Source of the DNA: an uncultured Chloroflexota bacterium
GTDB taxonomy: Bacteria > Chloroflexota > Chloroflexia > Thermomicrobiales > UBA6265
Length of the DNA stretch: 51,412 bases
Reading direction: 5' to 3'
NCBI GenBank assembly: GCA_937901745.1
Contig: CALGSZ010000060.1
Location: forward strand, 1-51,412
The notes beneath the pieces were generated by a model. It was not told where the DNA came from. It saw nothing but the letters and a program-made list of their open reading frames with translations, and did not search any database. Within the stretch, counting starts at the first letter, position 1. Each line of letters begins with the position of its first letter. This document shows, one piece after another, positions 1 through 8,004 of the stretch. Both the position numbers and the translations under genes were made by a program.

Positions 1-2253
1 TGGCGTCGGCGGTTCTGGCGTGAACGTCGGCGTCGGAGCCAGCGTCGGGGTCAATGTCGGAGACGCCGTCGGAGTCGGCGTGGCGGTCGCCGGTCCAGCC
101 GTGTCAAGGATGACGAGATTGTCGAACCGCAGCTCATACCGACCGGTGCGGCCAGCGTAGATGCCGCTGCCAATGGCGAACTGCCCCTGCCCGTACGTCG
201 AGTCCTCGACGGAAGCCAGCACGTCGCCGTTGATCGCGGCGGTGATCGTCGAGCCGGTGCAGCTCAGGAACAGCCGGTTCGTTCCGTGCCCCTGGCGGAT
301 CGCGTCGAACGGTTGCGGTGGCGCGAGGTCCTCCCGCATTGAGCCATCGCCGCGAGAGAGCCAGGCGTATCCGGCGACCGGATCGACGACGAGATGATAC
401 TCCCGGCGTGGGTTCTGGCTACCGCGGCAGGCGACGAAGACATAAGCCGCATCCGTCGCCATGGTGAAACGGACATCAACTTCGATCGCACCATCGCTGA
501 ATGTGTCCCCGAACCAAATCGGAAACTCCTCGCTGATGTCTCCGACCAGCGCCTCCACTACGTACTCGCCACCCTCATAACCTGTCCGGTAGCGCCTCGG
601 ATTGCGCGATTCCACCGGCAAGACGCCAGCAGCGGGATCGGTGAAGTCGTCGTGCAGGAGGGCCGGCCCGGTCAGGAGGTCGGGATTCGGCGTCGGCGTC
701 ACAGCCGGCTCCGCGGGATCGAGCGACCAGACTTCGAATCCCTGATACGCTGTTTCCTCCCCGATGTAGGTGGTGTCGAACATCAGCGCCGCGCCGATCA
801 ACACATCGCCCGCCGTCATCCGCGCCGAGATGTCGGCCGAGCCGACATACGCATCGTTCACCGCGAAATAGATGCGATCGCCGACGGCCGCAAGCTCGAG
901 CGTCACAGGGCTACGTGGCGGGATGAGACCATCCGGCACGCCCCCGCTGTCCACCGTCTCCGTTCCGTTCATCAGGACCCAGCGTCCGTCCGACCGAATG
1001 AACCAGCGGAAGTGCTCTTCGGGCGCCGTGTGCCGGATGAGAAATCCAGCATCCCAGACCGAAACGGCTTCACCGGTCGGCGGTGTGAACTCAGCGCGGA
1101 CGTAGAAGTCCTGCACGCTCACTCCGGCGTGGCTCGTGGCGACACGGCCCTCCTGATGGCGCATCACGCCACGCAGCGGGCCGGTCAGGCTTGGGCGCCG
1201 GCGGGCCGCCTCTCGCCAGGCAGCGAAGACCGCCGCCGCATCGGAATCGCCTCCAGAGGGGCTTCCTTCCGCCGTAGGAGTCGTCTCCGGCGTCGGCGAA
1301 GGCTCCAGGGTCGCGGTCGGTGAGGGAGTCGTGGCGGGAATCGGCGTGGCTTCGAAGAACGGCGAGACCTGGAGCAGCAGCGGCTTTGCGAGGTTGATCG
1401 GCCGCATGCGCAGGAAGGAGTCGCCGATGGGGATACAGCCGATGTCCCCCTCGTCGATCACGCCGTCGCCGTTCGTGTCGCCAGGTCGGCAATCGAGCTC
1501 CGTCGCCAGCGTCGGCACGCCAATCAGCTCGCCAGCGTCGTTGACCGCCGTCCCGCCACTGCTGCCGCCGGAAACGGTGGCGTCTGAATCGATCCAGGCC
1601 CAGCCAAGGATCCCCGGCTCCGTCGCAAAGCCGCTGACGCGCCCCTGGGTGTACTTGAGCGTGCCGCCGGCAGTCGCCGGATAGCCGAACACGTGGATGG
1701 GATCGCCGATCAGGAGCGTGTCGGAATCGCCGAGCGGAACATAGGGGAGTTGGAGGGGACCACGCAGCGGCTCGCCATGCGCGCCGGCCGTGATTTGCAG
1801 AACCGCGAGATCGAGGACCGGATCCGAGACTTGCGCGTCAGCGATGTACGCGCGACGAAGCTCCGCCCCCTCGGTGACCAGTACGACGAACCGGCCGTCC
1901 AACACTGTCAGGCGGCGCTCCCGCCCCTGTCGCGTGGCCGCTGCTTCCTCCTGCGCGAGCCGCGCCTTCATGCCGCTGAGATCGAGCACGTGGTTGTTCG
2001 TCAGCAGCACGCCCTCGGGAGAGACGATCGTCGCGCTGCCTAGGGGCCAAAGCTCTTCGGTCGCCGCGCGTCCCTCGCGGACAGTGACGAGCGCGGCGAG
2101 CTTCACCGCGGCCGCGGCGATCGCTTCCCGCTGCGCCCGGTCCAGTTCCGCGCGAGCAACGGGAGCCGGCGCCACGGTGGCGGCCACAACCAGCCCGATA
2201 GCGAGCCCGGCAAGGATCGGATTCAGGCGCTTGCTCGCTCGCTGTGTTGCCAC
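1..2253 (-). CDS. Secreted trypsin-like serine protease with EF-hand-type loop and two jelly-roll-like domains (3' end outside window)
   Basis: The 751 visible residues open with an N-terminal hydrophobic segment (about 13-33) ending near an Ala-Arg-Ala site, so the protein is probably exported. A trypsin/HtrA-like protease domain follows, with His88 in TNNHVLD, Asp148 in LDLAVLQI and Ser232 in SGGSSGGTA. Shortly after the serine, residues 259-270 (DTNGDGVIDEGD) fit a calcium-binding EF-hand/dockerin loop. A Thr-Pro linker leads to two similar beta-rich modules that look like LamG/DUF1080-type folds, separated by and followed by more Thr-Pro sequence. There is no PDZ domain. The GTG at 2253 is preferred because AGGAG lies 6 nt upstream; a GTG directly before it is the alternative. 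It is the last visible gene of a minus-strand run with two other surface proteins. The target is unknown; protease activity is inferred from the intact triad. Confidence 0.85.
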   Translation of the reverse strand, partial: MATQRASKRLNPILAGLAIGLVVAATVAPAPVARAELDRAQREAIAAAAVKLAALVTVREGRAATEELWPLGSATIVSPEGVLLTNNHVLDLSGMKARLAQEEAAATRQGRERRLTVLDGRFVVLVTEGAELRRAYIADAQVSDPVLDLAVLQITAGAHGEPLRGPLQLPYVPLGDSDTLLIGDPIHVFGYPATAGGTLKYTQGRVSGFATEPGILGWAWIDSDATVSGGSSGGTAVNDAGELIGVPTLATELDCRPGDTNGDGVIDEGDIGCIPIGDSFLRMRPINLAKPLLLQVSPFFEATPIPATTPSPTATLEPSPTPETTPTAEGSPSGGDSDAAAVFAAWREAARRRPSLTGPLRGVMRHQEGRVATSHAGVSVQDFYVRAEFTPPTGEAVSVWDAGFLIRHTAPEEHFRWFIRSDGRWVLMNGTETVDSGGVPDGLIPPRSPVTLELAAVGDRIYFAVNDAYVGSADISARMTAGDVLIGAALMFDTTYIGEETAYQGFEVWSLDPAEPAVTPTPNPDLLTGPALLHDDFTDPAAGVLPVESRNPRRYRTGYEGGEYVVEALVGDISEEFPIWFGDTFSDGAIEVDVRFTMATDAAYVFVACRGSQNPRREYHLVVDPVAGYAWLSRGDGSMREDLAPPQPFDAIRQGHGTNRLFLSCTGSTITAAINGDVLASVEDSTYGQGQFAIGSGIYAGRTGRYELRFDNLVILDTAGPATATPTPTASPTLTPTLAPTPTFTPEPPTP

Positions 2254-2281
2254 CACCCGCTCCTCTCGCGGACCAGACCGA

Positions 2282-3205
2282 TTAGCCGCCGCAGGTCAGC
2301 CGCGACGGCGCTGGCGGTGGCCCAACCTCGCCGTCGGTCGGACTCGTCCACAGCATCGTCGCCACGGGAATCACACCGAAGAGTAGGAGCTCCGGCGGCT
2401 CCGCGCCGGGCGCGAGACGGTGCGCCGACTCGCCATCGAGCAGCGTGCAGCCACCGGCACCGAGTTCCAGAGCATCGTCGATCCTGAGCTGGCCGCGCTC
2501 CACGCGCAAGCCAACCGGACCCGGCAGCCGCCAAGCTCCAAGCGTCGCCTCGGCCTGCTCCCATGTGAGGCAAGCCAGGAAGAGGCGCGCGGAGGGAGCC
2601 GGCAGCATGGTCACCTCCACGCTGTAGAGCGCCTCGCTGCGCGGCGCGCCGGTGGGAGGCACGGACAGCACGGGCTCAGCCGTCGGCATGACCATGATCG
2701 CGCCGTTGTCACCTTGCGGGGCAAGCGCGAAGCGCATCACCGAGCCCACCTCCTCCCCCTCGTTGGCGAGCGCGTAGAGGGAAAGGCTCGGCGCGGTCAG
2801 GGAGCCGCCGGCCGGCACGGTCGTCGGGACGCCATCGACGTAGAAGGTGATCGCGCCAGCCTCGACATAGAACAGGATTGGGCCGCCCGCCATGCGGGTC
2901 TCGGAGCCAGCGCCTGGATCCAGTGACAATCGCGTCACTTGCAGAAAGAGCGGAGGAGTCGGCATGGCATCGGCCTCGCCGGTCGCGAGCAGGTGGAACG
3001 CCAGCCCCTCCGGCACAGTCCCGAGCGACGCCGGATCGTCACTCGCCGCGTAGAGCGACGCGTCCGCATCGCAGGGGGAGACGACGGCCGCCACCTCCGG
3101 GGTGGCTTGCGCCGCCGCGCCACGCGAGAGCGTGAGAGCCGTGGCCAATGGCGCCGCCAGCATCAGGACGACGACCAAAGCGCCCGTCAGAAAGCGATGC
3201 ACCAT
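2282..3205 (-). CDS. Secreted cupin-like protein
   Basis: This 307-residue protein has a clear signal peptide: an N-terminal hydrophobic stretch (residues about 6-25) ending near AAAQA. The body contains two beta-rich halves with features expected of cupins, for example GGPILFYVEAGAITFYVDG near residue 105 and GPVGLRVERGQLRIDD near 230. The usual cupin metal histidines are not evident, so enzymatic function is doubtful. GGAGG sits 7 nt before the ATG. It lies 28 nt upstream of the protease gene and 33 nt downstream of the membrane-protein gene, so the three are probably cotranscribed. The function is unknown; a ligand-binding or structural role at the cell surface is only a guess. Confidence 0.7.
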   Translation of the reverse strand: MVHRFLTGALVVVLMLAAPLATALTLSRGAAAQATPEVAAVVSPCDADASLYAASDDPASLGTVPEGLAFHLLATGEADAMPTPPLFLQVTRLSLDPGAGSETRMAGGPILFYVEAGAITFYVDGVPTTVPAGGSLTAPSLSLYALANEGEEVGSVMRFALAPQGDNGAIMVMPTAEPVLSVPPTGAPRSEALYSVEVTMLPAPSARLFLACLTWEQAEATLGAWRLPGPVGLRVERGQLRIDDALELGAGGCTLLDGESAHRLAPGAEPPELLLFGVIPVATMLWTSPTDGEVGPPPAPSRLTCGG

Positions 3206-3238
3206 GACAGAACCTCCGAGCGCGGACTGCCGGCGGCG

Positions 3239-4150
3239 CTAATCCGCTTGGCTTCCAGCCGCCAGATCGGCACAGGCGCGGTTCGTCGCCGAGTGCGTGT
3301 CGAACGGCGGCGTATCGGCGTAATCGAGGCGCGTCACCGCGTCGTCTTCCTCGAACGCGTAGACGCGCACGAAGATGCACTGCGCCTGTCGCGGAATGGG
3401 GACAGGGAAGTTGGCGCTGGCGCGATCGTTCGGCGCCTCAGGAATCACGGGTCCCACCGGATAGTAGTGCGGCGCTTCGGGATCAGTGGATAGCGGTGGA
3501 TCGATCCGGCGGCCGGTCCTGGCATCGAAGATCGCGTACTTGATGTAGCCACGCTTCTTCTTGTAGCCGACGAACTCGACCTCGTACGAGATCAAGTTCG
3601 CGAGTCCGTTCGCCGTCGGCACCGCCCGCTCCTCTAGCGCAACCTCTCCCAGCGTGGCGCCGAGAGCGGCTGGAGGCTCGCGACTCAGGTCGGGGAAGAA
3701 GATGACGAGCGCACCGATCATCGTCGAGATCGCCGTCGCGAAGCTGAGGAGGGCGGCTCCCAGGATCTGGGCATTCGGCCCGAAGAAGCGCCTGATCGAG
3801 CCGCGCGTGCGATCGCCGTCTTCCTTCTTTGTCTCCGGGGATGCCGCTGCCGGGGTCGCCTCTGCCGGGGAGGTCTCATCAGAGGCTGTATCGGACGTGC
3901 TCGCTGCCGGCGGTCCCAGCGACAGAGTAAGGATCTGCGGCGATCCGTCTAGCTGCTCGACCCGCGCCTGGAGGACGCTGAGCGGCGCGAGCGCCTCGAG
4001 CAACTTGCGGATCTCCTCCTGGCCACGATACTTCCCGGGCGGCACAGTGAATGTGATCTCGGCGTCCGGAGCGAAGAGCGCGACCAGCTGATCCACATGG
4101 GACACGCCATTCACCGCGGGCTGGTCGTTCGGTTGAGCCACATCGCTCAT
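3239..4150 (-). CDS. Single-pass membrane protein with short NTF2/SnoaL-like N-terminal segment
   Basis: Of the 303 residues, residues about 15-60 (with FAPDAEITF and KYRGQEEIRKLLEAL) resemble the first part of a SnoaL/NTF2-like domain, but the rest of such a fold is not seen. A low-complexity Ser/Pro/Thr/Ala/Glu linker follows (about 80-110), then one strong transmembrane segment (about 125-155). A C-terminal, probably extracytoplasmic domain of about 140 residues carries two cysteines near the end. It is the first gene of the three-gene minus-strand run. GAGG precedes the ATG by about 9 nt. No enzyme family was recognised; the domain order suggests a sensor or anchor rather than a catalyst. 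Confidence 0.65.
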   Translation of the reverse strand: MSDVAQPNDQPAVNGVSHVDQLVALFAPDAEITFTVPPGKYRGQEEIRKLLEALAPLSVLQARVEQLDGSPQILTLSLGPPAASTSDTASDETSPAEATPAAASPETKKEDGDRTRGSIRRFFGPNAQILGAALLSFATAISTMIGALVIFFPDLSREPPAALGATLGEVALEERAVPTANGLANLISYEVEFVGYKKKRGYIKYAIFDARTGRRIDPPLSTDPEAPHYYPVGPVIPEAPNDRASANFPVPIPRQAQCIFVRVYAFEEDDAVTRLDYADTPPFDTHSATNRACADLAAGSQAD

Positions 4151-4286
4151 GACGCGAGCCTCACCCGCTGCGCTCCAGAGACAAACGTCCTAGCCACCCG
4201 GCTTGGGCTATCCCCCTTATCAGGATGGCCTTTCTGCGCTGGTAGCGACCCTATTGTGCCACACAAAAAAAGAAAGCGATACGCGT

Positions 4287-4314
4287 ATTGGGCCCCGCCG
4301 AGCAGGGGCCCAAT
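4287..4314 (-). terminator. Perfect 10-bp stem hairpin downstream of the response regulator
   Basis: The arms ATTGGGCCCC (4287-4296) and GGGGCCCAAT (4305-4314) are perfectly complementary around an 8-nt loop. Read on the minus strand it follows the response-regulator stop by about 135 nt, and a T-rich run (CTTTCTTTTTTTG) begins about 10 nt after the stem. It is probably the end of the RsbRD/response-regulator transcript. The stem-to-T spacing is longer than in a textbook intrinsic terminator. The rest of 4151-4450 shows no gene. Confidence 0.5.
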
Positions 4315-4450
4315 GTCGGAACGTTCCCACGGCTACGGAGTGGGTATGGCGCCTGGCTGCTCGGACCAGCGGACTCGCACGCGGTCGAGCCGTTGTCGCC
4401 CGGAGCAGCTCCCCAGACGCCAGGCGAGATCGCTCGTCCCTACTCCGCGA

Positions 4451-4840
4451 CTAGCCTGTCAGAGAGGAGACTGTCTCGATCAGGTCAACGATGTCGAACG
4501 GCTTGGCCGCGAAGCGGATCGGTCCCCCTTCCGGGAGGGGGTGCAGGCCTGGCCGATCGTAGACGGCTGAGATAATCACGACCGGCGTGTCGCGCGTCAC
4601 CGGGTTGGAGCGAAGCTCTTCGAGCACCATCCAACCGCTGCGCTCCGGCATCATCACGTCCAGGAGCACGACATCCGCCTGTGCCTCGCGTGCCACTCGC
4701 GCGGCATCATGCGCGGACTGCGCCCAGGTCGGCTTGAATCCCGCTTCGCTCAGCACGTCGCAGAGCAGCTCGGCGATGGCCTGCTGATCTTCCACGATCA
4801 CGACCGACGCTCGCTGCTCGGCTGCGGTCCCCTCGGTCAT
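4451..4840 (-). CDS. Single-domain response regulator
   Basis: At 129 residues this is just one CheY-like receiver domain. Visible signature residues are the acidic pair in VIVEDQQ (Glu-Asp, about 16-17), the phosphoacceptor Asp in VVLLDVMMPERSGW (about 61), the Ser of VVIISAVYD and the conserved Lys in AAKPFD. There is no output domain, so it must act through protein contacts or as a phosphate shuttle. It lies 29 nt downstream of the RsbRD-like gene on the same strand, so the two probably form one transcription unit. No histidine kinase is encoded nearby; the phosphodonor must be elsewhere. Confidence 0.88.
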   Translation of the reverse strand: MTEGTAAEQRASVVIVEDQQAIAELLCDVLSEAGFKPTWAQSAHDAARVAREAQADVVLLDVMMPERSGWMVLEELRSNPVTRDTPVVIISAVYDRPGLHPLPEGGPIRFAAKPFDIVDLIETVSSLTG

Positions 4841-4869
4841 CGTCCCTCGCTCCTCAGCGCGCCACCCTG

Positions 4870-5361
4870 TTAGGAGAGCCGAGCCTCGGCCCAGGATTCG
4901 GCCGCTGCGATCATCAGGCTATCGAAGGTGTGGCTGAGCCGCGACTGGAGCTCGCGCGGCGCCTCGGCAAGAAGCGGATCCGCATCCACGATCCGCCACA
5001 GCGCGGACCAAACCTCCTGCCGCAACAACTGAAACTCCGCCAACACCACGCCGATCATGAATCCGGCGTTCGCTCGCTTGCGCCCGTGCTCTGCCGCGAG
5101 ATCGATCGCGCGCTGGAGCGACTCCGGATCGATCGTCGGATCAGAGGTTGCCATGGCAGACAGTGCGGCGTCGAGTAGCTGCGGAATCGAATCTTGCACC
5201 TGGCTGAGGGAAAGATCGGGAATCGCGCGGAATGCCGGGATATTCCCGACCCTGAGCACCCAGTTCGCGGTGATGCGGGAAACCTGCTCCTGCAGCAGCC
5301 CCGCGGCGCGCGCCACAGCGGAAGGTGTTTCGACAGGGGATTCGTCGTATGGATGCGCCAT
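4870..5361 (-). CDS. RsbRD N-terminal-like sensor domain protein
   Basis: This 163-residue, all-helical protein resembles the N-terminal domain of RsbRD/RsbR-type co-antagonists, also found at the front of some histidine kinases. It has an RITANWVLRV helix near residue 30, a PQLLDAALSAM helix near 80, and the typical AEHGRKRANAGFMIG...EFQLLRQEVW segment around 110-140. There is no kinase, STAS or other output domain, so the protein is only the sensor half. It probably works with the adjacent receiver protein, which starts 29 nt downstream. GAAGGGA precedes the ATG. The assignment rests on motif resemblance and the signal sensed is unknown. Confidence 0.65.
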   Translation of the reverse strand: MAHPYDESPVETPSAVARAAGLLQEQVSRITANWVLRVGNIPAFRAIPDLSLSQVQDSIPQLLDAALSAMATSDPTIDPESLQRAIDLAAEHGRKRANAGFMIGVVLAEFQLLRQEVWSALWRIVDADPLLAEAPRELQSRLSHTFDSLMIAAAESWAEARLS

Positions 5362-5534
5362 ACCGTTTGGTCCCTTCTTGGACGCGACTCATCCTGCGCG
5401 AGGCTGGTGCCTCGTCACTACGGGAGAGTCGGTGCGGGCCGCGCGCGGAAGTCGGACAGGTTCCCAATCCGCTGGTGCAGCCCTATCGGCACGACTACGC
5501 CCGACACCTCCCGGCAGACCCGGCTATTTCAACG

Positions 5535-5562
5535 ATAGTACTTGCTTCGGGGGAGGCAATAA
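5535..5562 (-). promoter_or_regulatory. Candidate promoter for the RsbRD/response-regulator genes
   Basis: On the minus strand TTATTG (5562-5557), a 16-bp spacer and TACTAT (5540-5535) form a reasonable sigma-70-type promoter, about 170 nt upstream of the RsbRD-like start. The region 5362-5715 between the divergent genes holds this and the plus-strand HAD promoter; I see no gene in it. Confidence 0.35.
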
Positions 5563-5680
5563 CCGCCACTAAGTGACGATTGTCCCCTTGTAGCAGGGAC
5601 GTTGGTACCGGCGACTTCCCCCCGATAGGGAAATATACTCCGACATCGCTCATTGCGGCCCAGCCATAATCACCTAGGAC

Positions 5681-5709
5681 TTGACGGCTTCGTCGTGGCT
5701 CCCTAGGCT
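5681..5709 (+). promoter_or_regulatory. Sigma-70-type promoter of the HAD gene, apparently leaderless
   Basis: TTGACG (5681-5686), a 17-bp spacer and TAGGCT (5704-5709) form a near-consensus promoter. The ATG at 5716 starts only 6 nt after the -10 hexamer and no Shine-Dalgarno can fit between them. The message therefore probably begins at or next to the A of ATG (leaderless). This layout matches leaderless genes of actinobacteria and deinococci. Confidence 0.7.
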
Positions 5710-5715
5710 GGCGCC

Positions 5716-6444
5716 ATGCGCACAGCATCTCTCCGGGGTCTCCGGCCGATCACCCCGCCACCAACACTCGTCCTCTTCGATCTCGACGATACGCTCTGTG
5801 ACTACGCCAGCGCCCGCGCGCTGCGACTAAGAATTGCTTTCGGTCAGGCGCTCGCTCACCGCGACAACGCCGCGCCGGACGTCGATCTCGACGCGCTGAT
5901 CGCCGAATCCATCGCCATGCAACCGCATGGCAGCGACCACTTCACCGATCTTCTCGCTCGCTACGGCGTCACCGACAAGGCCATCATCGAGCAAGCGCGC
6001 GCGTGGTATCAGACCAATCGCTTTCACGGCCTCCAGCTGTTCAGCGACGCGTGCGAATCGCTCGCGCTGATCCGCGCCGCGCTGCCGGGCCGCCGGCTCG
6101 GGATCATCACCAACGGACCCGCCGAGGTGCAGCGCGAGAAGGTCGCCTTGCTCGGCCTCGAATCAGCGGTCGATTTCATCCTCATCTCTGGCGAGCTGGG
6201 AATCGCCAAGCCGGACCCGGCGATCTTTGCCGAAGCGCTACGGCGCGGCGCGGCCACAGCGGACGAGGCTGTCTTCATCGGGGACTCGCCGGAGTTCGAT
6301 ATCGCCGGCGCCCGCGCGGCCGGCATCCGTGCCGTTTGGCTCAATCGAGTTGGACGAACCTGGCCGGCTGGCCTCCCCCATCCGGATTACGTAGCGCCAT
6401 CGCTGATGGAGGTTCGCCGCCTGCTCGGCACGTCAGAGGCATGA
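5716..6444 (+). CDS. HAD-superfamily phosphatase (YjjG-like)
   Basis: This 242-residue cytosolic hydrolase carries all four HAD motifs: motif I FDLDDTL with nucleophile Asp22 and acid/base Asp24, motif II ITNG, motif III Lys in AKPDP, and motif IV GDSPEFD. The cap between motifs I and II is helical (subclass C1), as in YjjG-type 5'-nucleotidases and phosphoglycolate-type phosphatases. The substrate cannot be read from the sequence; nucleoside monophosphates are a common choice in this group. It stands alone on its strand, with a promoter ending 6 nt before the ATG, so translation is probably leaderless. The codon style matches its neighbours. Confidence 0.88.
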   Translation: MRTASLRGLRPITPPPTLVLFDLDDTLCDYASARALRLRIAFGQALAHRDNAAPDVDLDALIAESIAMQPHGSDHFTDLLARYGVTDKAIIEQARAWYQTNRFHGLQLFSDACESLALIRAALPGRRLGIITNGPAEVQREKVALLGLESAVDFILISGELGIAKPDPAIFAEALRRGAATADEAVFIGDSPEFDIAGARAAGIRAVWLNRVGRTWPAGLPHPDYVAPSLMEVRRLLGTSEA

Positions 6445-6584
6445 TTCCACCGGTCGCTGTACATAAAGGCTCTCGACAGCCCATCATCTCGCTTCTTATA
6501 CTCCCGGCAACCCGAGCTCGCGGGTGAAGCCGCCGCGGGCGATGCTCTACAGGCGTCTCTAGCCCCGCAGAGGGATTAGCCTTC

Positions 6585-7871
6585 GTGCCCAACGCACGAG
6601 TTCCAACTAGCTCACGGCGCGCAACGCTCGCCCATTTCCTCGTTTTCGCCATTCTCTTTTTCTCGCTCGCCGCTTGCGGGACTGGCAGCGGCGCCAATGG
6701 GAACAGAAAGATCGCCTGGCAGCCAGGAACGCCCCCTGCTGCTGCCGGCGCCACCACGGCCCCCACGACAGTCGCTCAGATCCAGCCGACGGAGACTGTT
6801 GAGCCGGACACGCCCACCGCGACGGCTGAGCCAGACACGCCGACGCCGACCGTGGAGCGGCAGCAAGCTTCGTCTCCAACGCCCACGGTAGAACCAAAGC
6901 ACAAGCCGAATGAGCTCGGGTTCATCCCGGTGCTCGAATATCATCACTTCGTCACCGACCCGGCTGACGAGGCCCAGTTCTACCGTCCGCTCGACGACTT
7001 TCGCGCTGATTTGCAGTGGCTCTACGACAACGACTTCTACGTCATCCCCTTGCGCGATCTGGTCTTGAATCAGATCGCCGCTCCGGCCGGCAAGCGGCCC
7101 GTCGTTCTCACCTTCGATGATTCGTATTCGAGCCAATTCCGCTATCTCATCCACGAGGACGGCTCGCTGGAGATCGATCCGAATTCCGCGGTCGGCATTC
7201 TGGAAGAGTTCTTTACGAAGTATCCCGATTTCGGTCGCGGGGGTTTCTTCGCCGTCCTCCCGCATTTCTGCTTCGACTGGAGTCCGGACGGACGGGAAGA
7301 CGACCAGACGGAGCTTTGCGACGAGAAGCTCTCCTTCCTGATCGACAATGGCTACGAGGTGGGCAATCACACGCTGACGCACGAGAGCCTGTATGACCTG
7401 CCCGATGATGAGTTCAAGCGGCAGGTCGCCGGAGCGATTCTGGCGCTCCAGGAATACGATCCTCGCGTCACCGCCGATATCCTCGCGATGCCGTTCGGCG
7501 ACTACCCAGCACGAGATACTCACCAGCAGCAGCGCGAGTGGCTGCGCTACGGGTTTGACTACAAGGGACAGCAATTCAAGATCCTTGGCTGCCTGATGGT
7601 CGGCGCGAACCCAACGGAGTCGCCAGTCAGCACCGAGTACGACCCCATCTGGATTGCCCGCATCCAGGCGTTCGACAACGACGTCGAGATAGACGGGGCA
7701 ATCAATCTCTACGGTTGGTACGAGCACATGCTCGAGAACCCGGAAACGGTCTACGTCAGCGACGGCGATCCAAACACCATCACCGTGCCGAAGAGGCTTC
7801 CGCCTGTCCTCAAGGGAACACTCGACGAGGCAAAGATCGAGGCCGAAGGGAAGACGCTGATCCGGTATTGA
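6585..7871 (+). CDS. Polysaccharide deacetylase-family lipoprotein
   Basis: This 428-residue protein has an N-terminal signal with a lipobox (FSLAAC, Cys near residue 31), then a long Thr/Pro/Glu-rich stalk to about residue 105. The catalytic part resembles the carbohydrate esterase 4 / NodB fold, with VVLTFDDSYSS (Asp-Asp metal/catalytic pair, about 170) and NHTLTHESL (His-x3-His metal ligands, about 265). Such enzymes remove N-acetyl groups from peptidoglycan or exopolysaccharide. The chain is longer than a minimal NodB domain and contains an insertion around the middle carrying cysteines. The GTG at 6585 is used; no strong Shine-Dalgarno is seen. It probably acts outside the membrane, tethered by the lipid. 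Confidence 0.85.
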   Translation: MPNARVPTSSRRATLAHFLVFAILFFSLAACGTGSGANGNRKIAWQPGTPPAAAGATTAPTTVAQIQPTETVEPDTPTATAEPDTPTPTVERQQASSPTPTVEPKHKPNELGFIPVLEYHHFVTDPADEAQFYRPLDDFRADLQWLYDNDFYVIPLRDLVLNQIAAPAGKRPVVLTFDDSYSSQFRYLIHEDGSLEIDPNSAVGILEEFFTKYPDFGRGGFFAVLPHFCFDWSPDGREDDQTELCDEKLSFLIDNGYEVGNHTLTHESLYDLPDDEFKRQVAGAILALQEYDPRVTADILAMPFGDYPARDTHQQQREWLRYGFDYKGQQFKILGCLMVGANPTESPVSTEYDPIWIARIQAFDNDVEIDGAINLYGWYEHMLENPETVYVSDGDPNTITVPKRLPPVLKGTLDEAKIEAEGKTLIRY

Positions 7872-7922
7872 TCCGCGTTGGCGGGACGACCGCCGCGGAA
7901 CGCAGCGTCCGTCCCCTGCGTC

Positions 7923-7955
7923 TATACTTGTCGGGAACGGCGCATGCCGTTCCGA
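7923..7955 (+). promoter_or_regulatory. -10-like element followed by hairpin ahead of ispH
   Basis: TATACT (7923-7928) matches a -10 box but has no good -35. Directly after it, 7931-7941 and 7946-7955 pair into a 10-bp stem with one bulged G and a GCAT loop. The hairpin could end the upstream deacetylase transcript or form the 5' end of the ispH message; the sequence cannot decide between these. Confidence 0.35.
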
Positions 7956-8004
7956 TGAGCTAGCCGACTCGGCGGCCATCGAGGCCACAGACGCTGAAAG
8001 TCAC

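Noticed and set aside
1220..1340. Short repeats in the protease gene suggestive of a minisatellite
   Set aside because: They encode the Thr-Pro/Ser linker of the secreted protease.
6612..7988. 458-codon minus-strand frame opposite the deacetylase lipoprotein
   Set aside because: Antisense to a protein with a lipobox, a Thr-Pro stalk and catalytic motifs.
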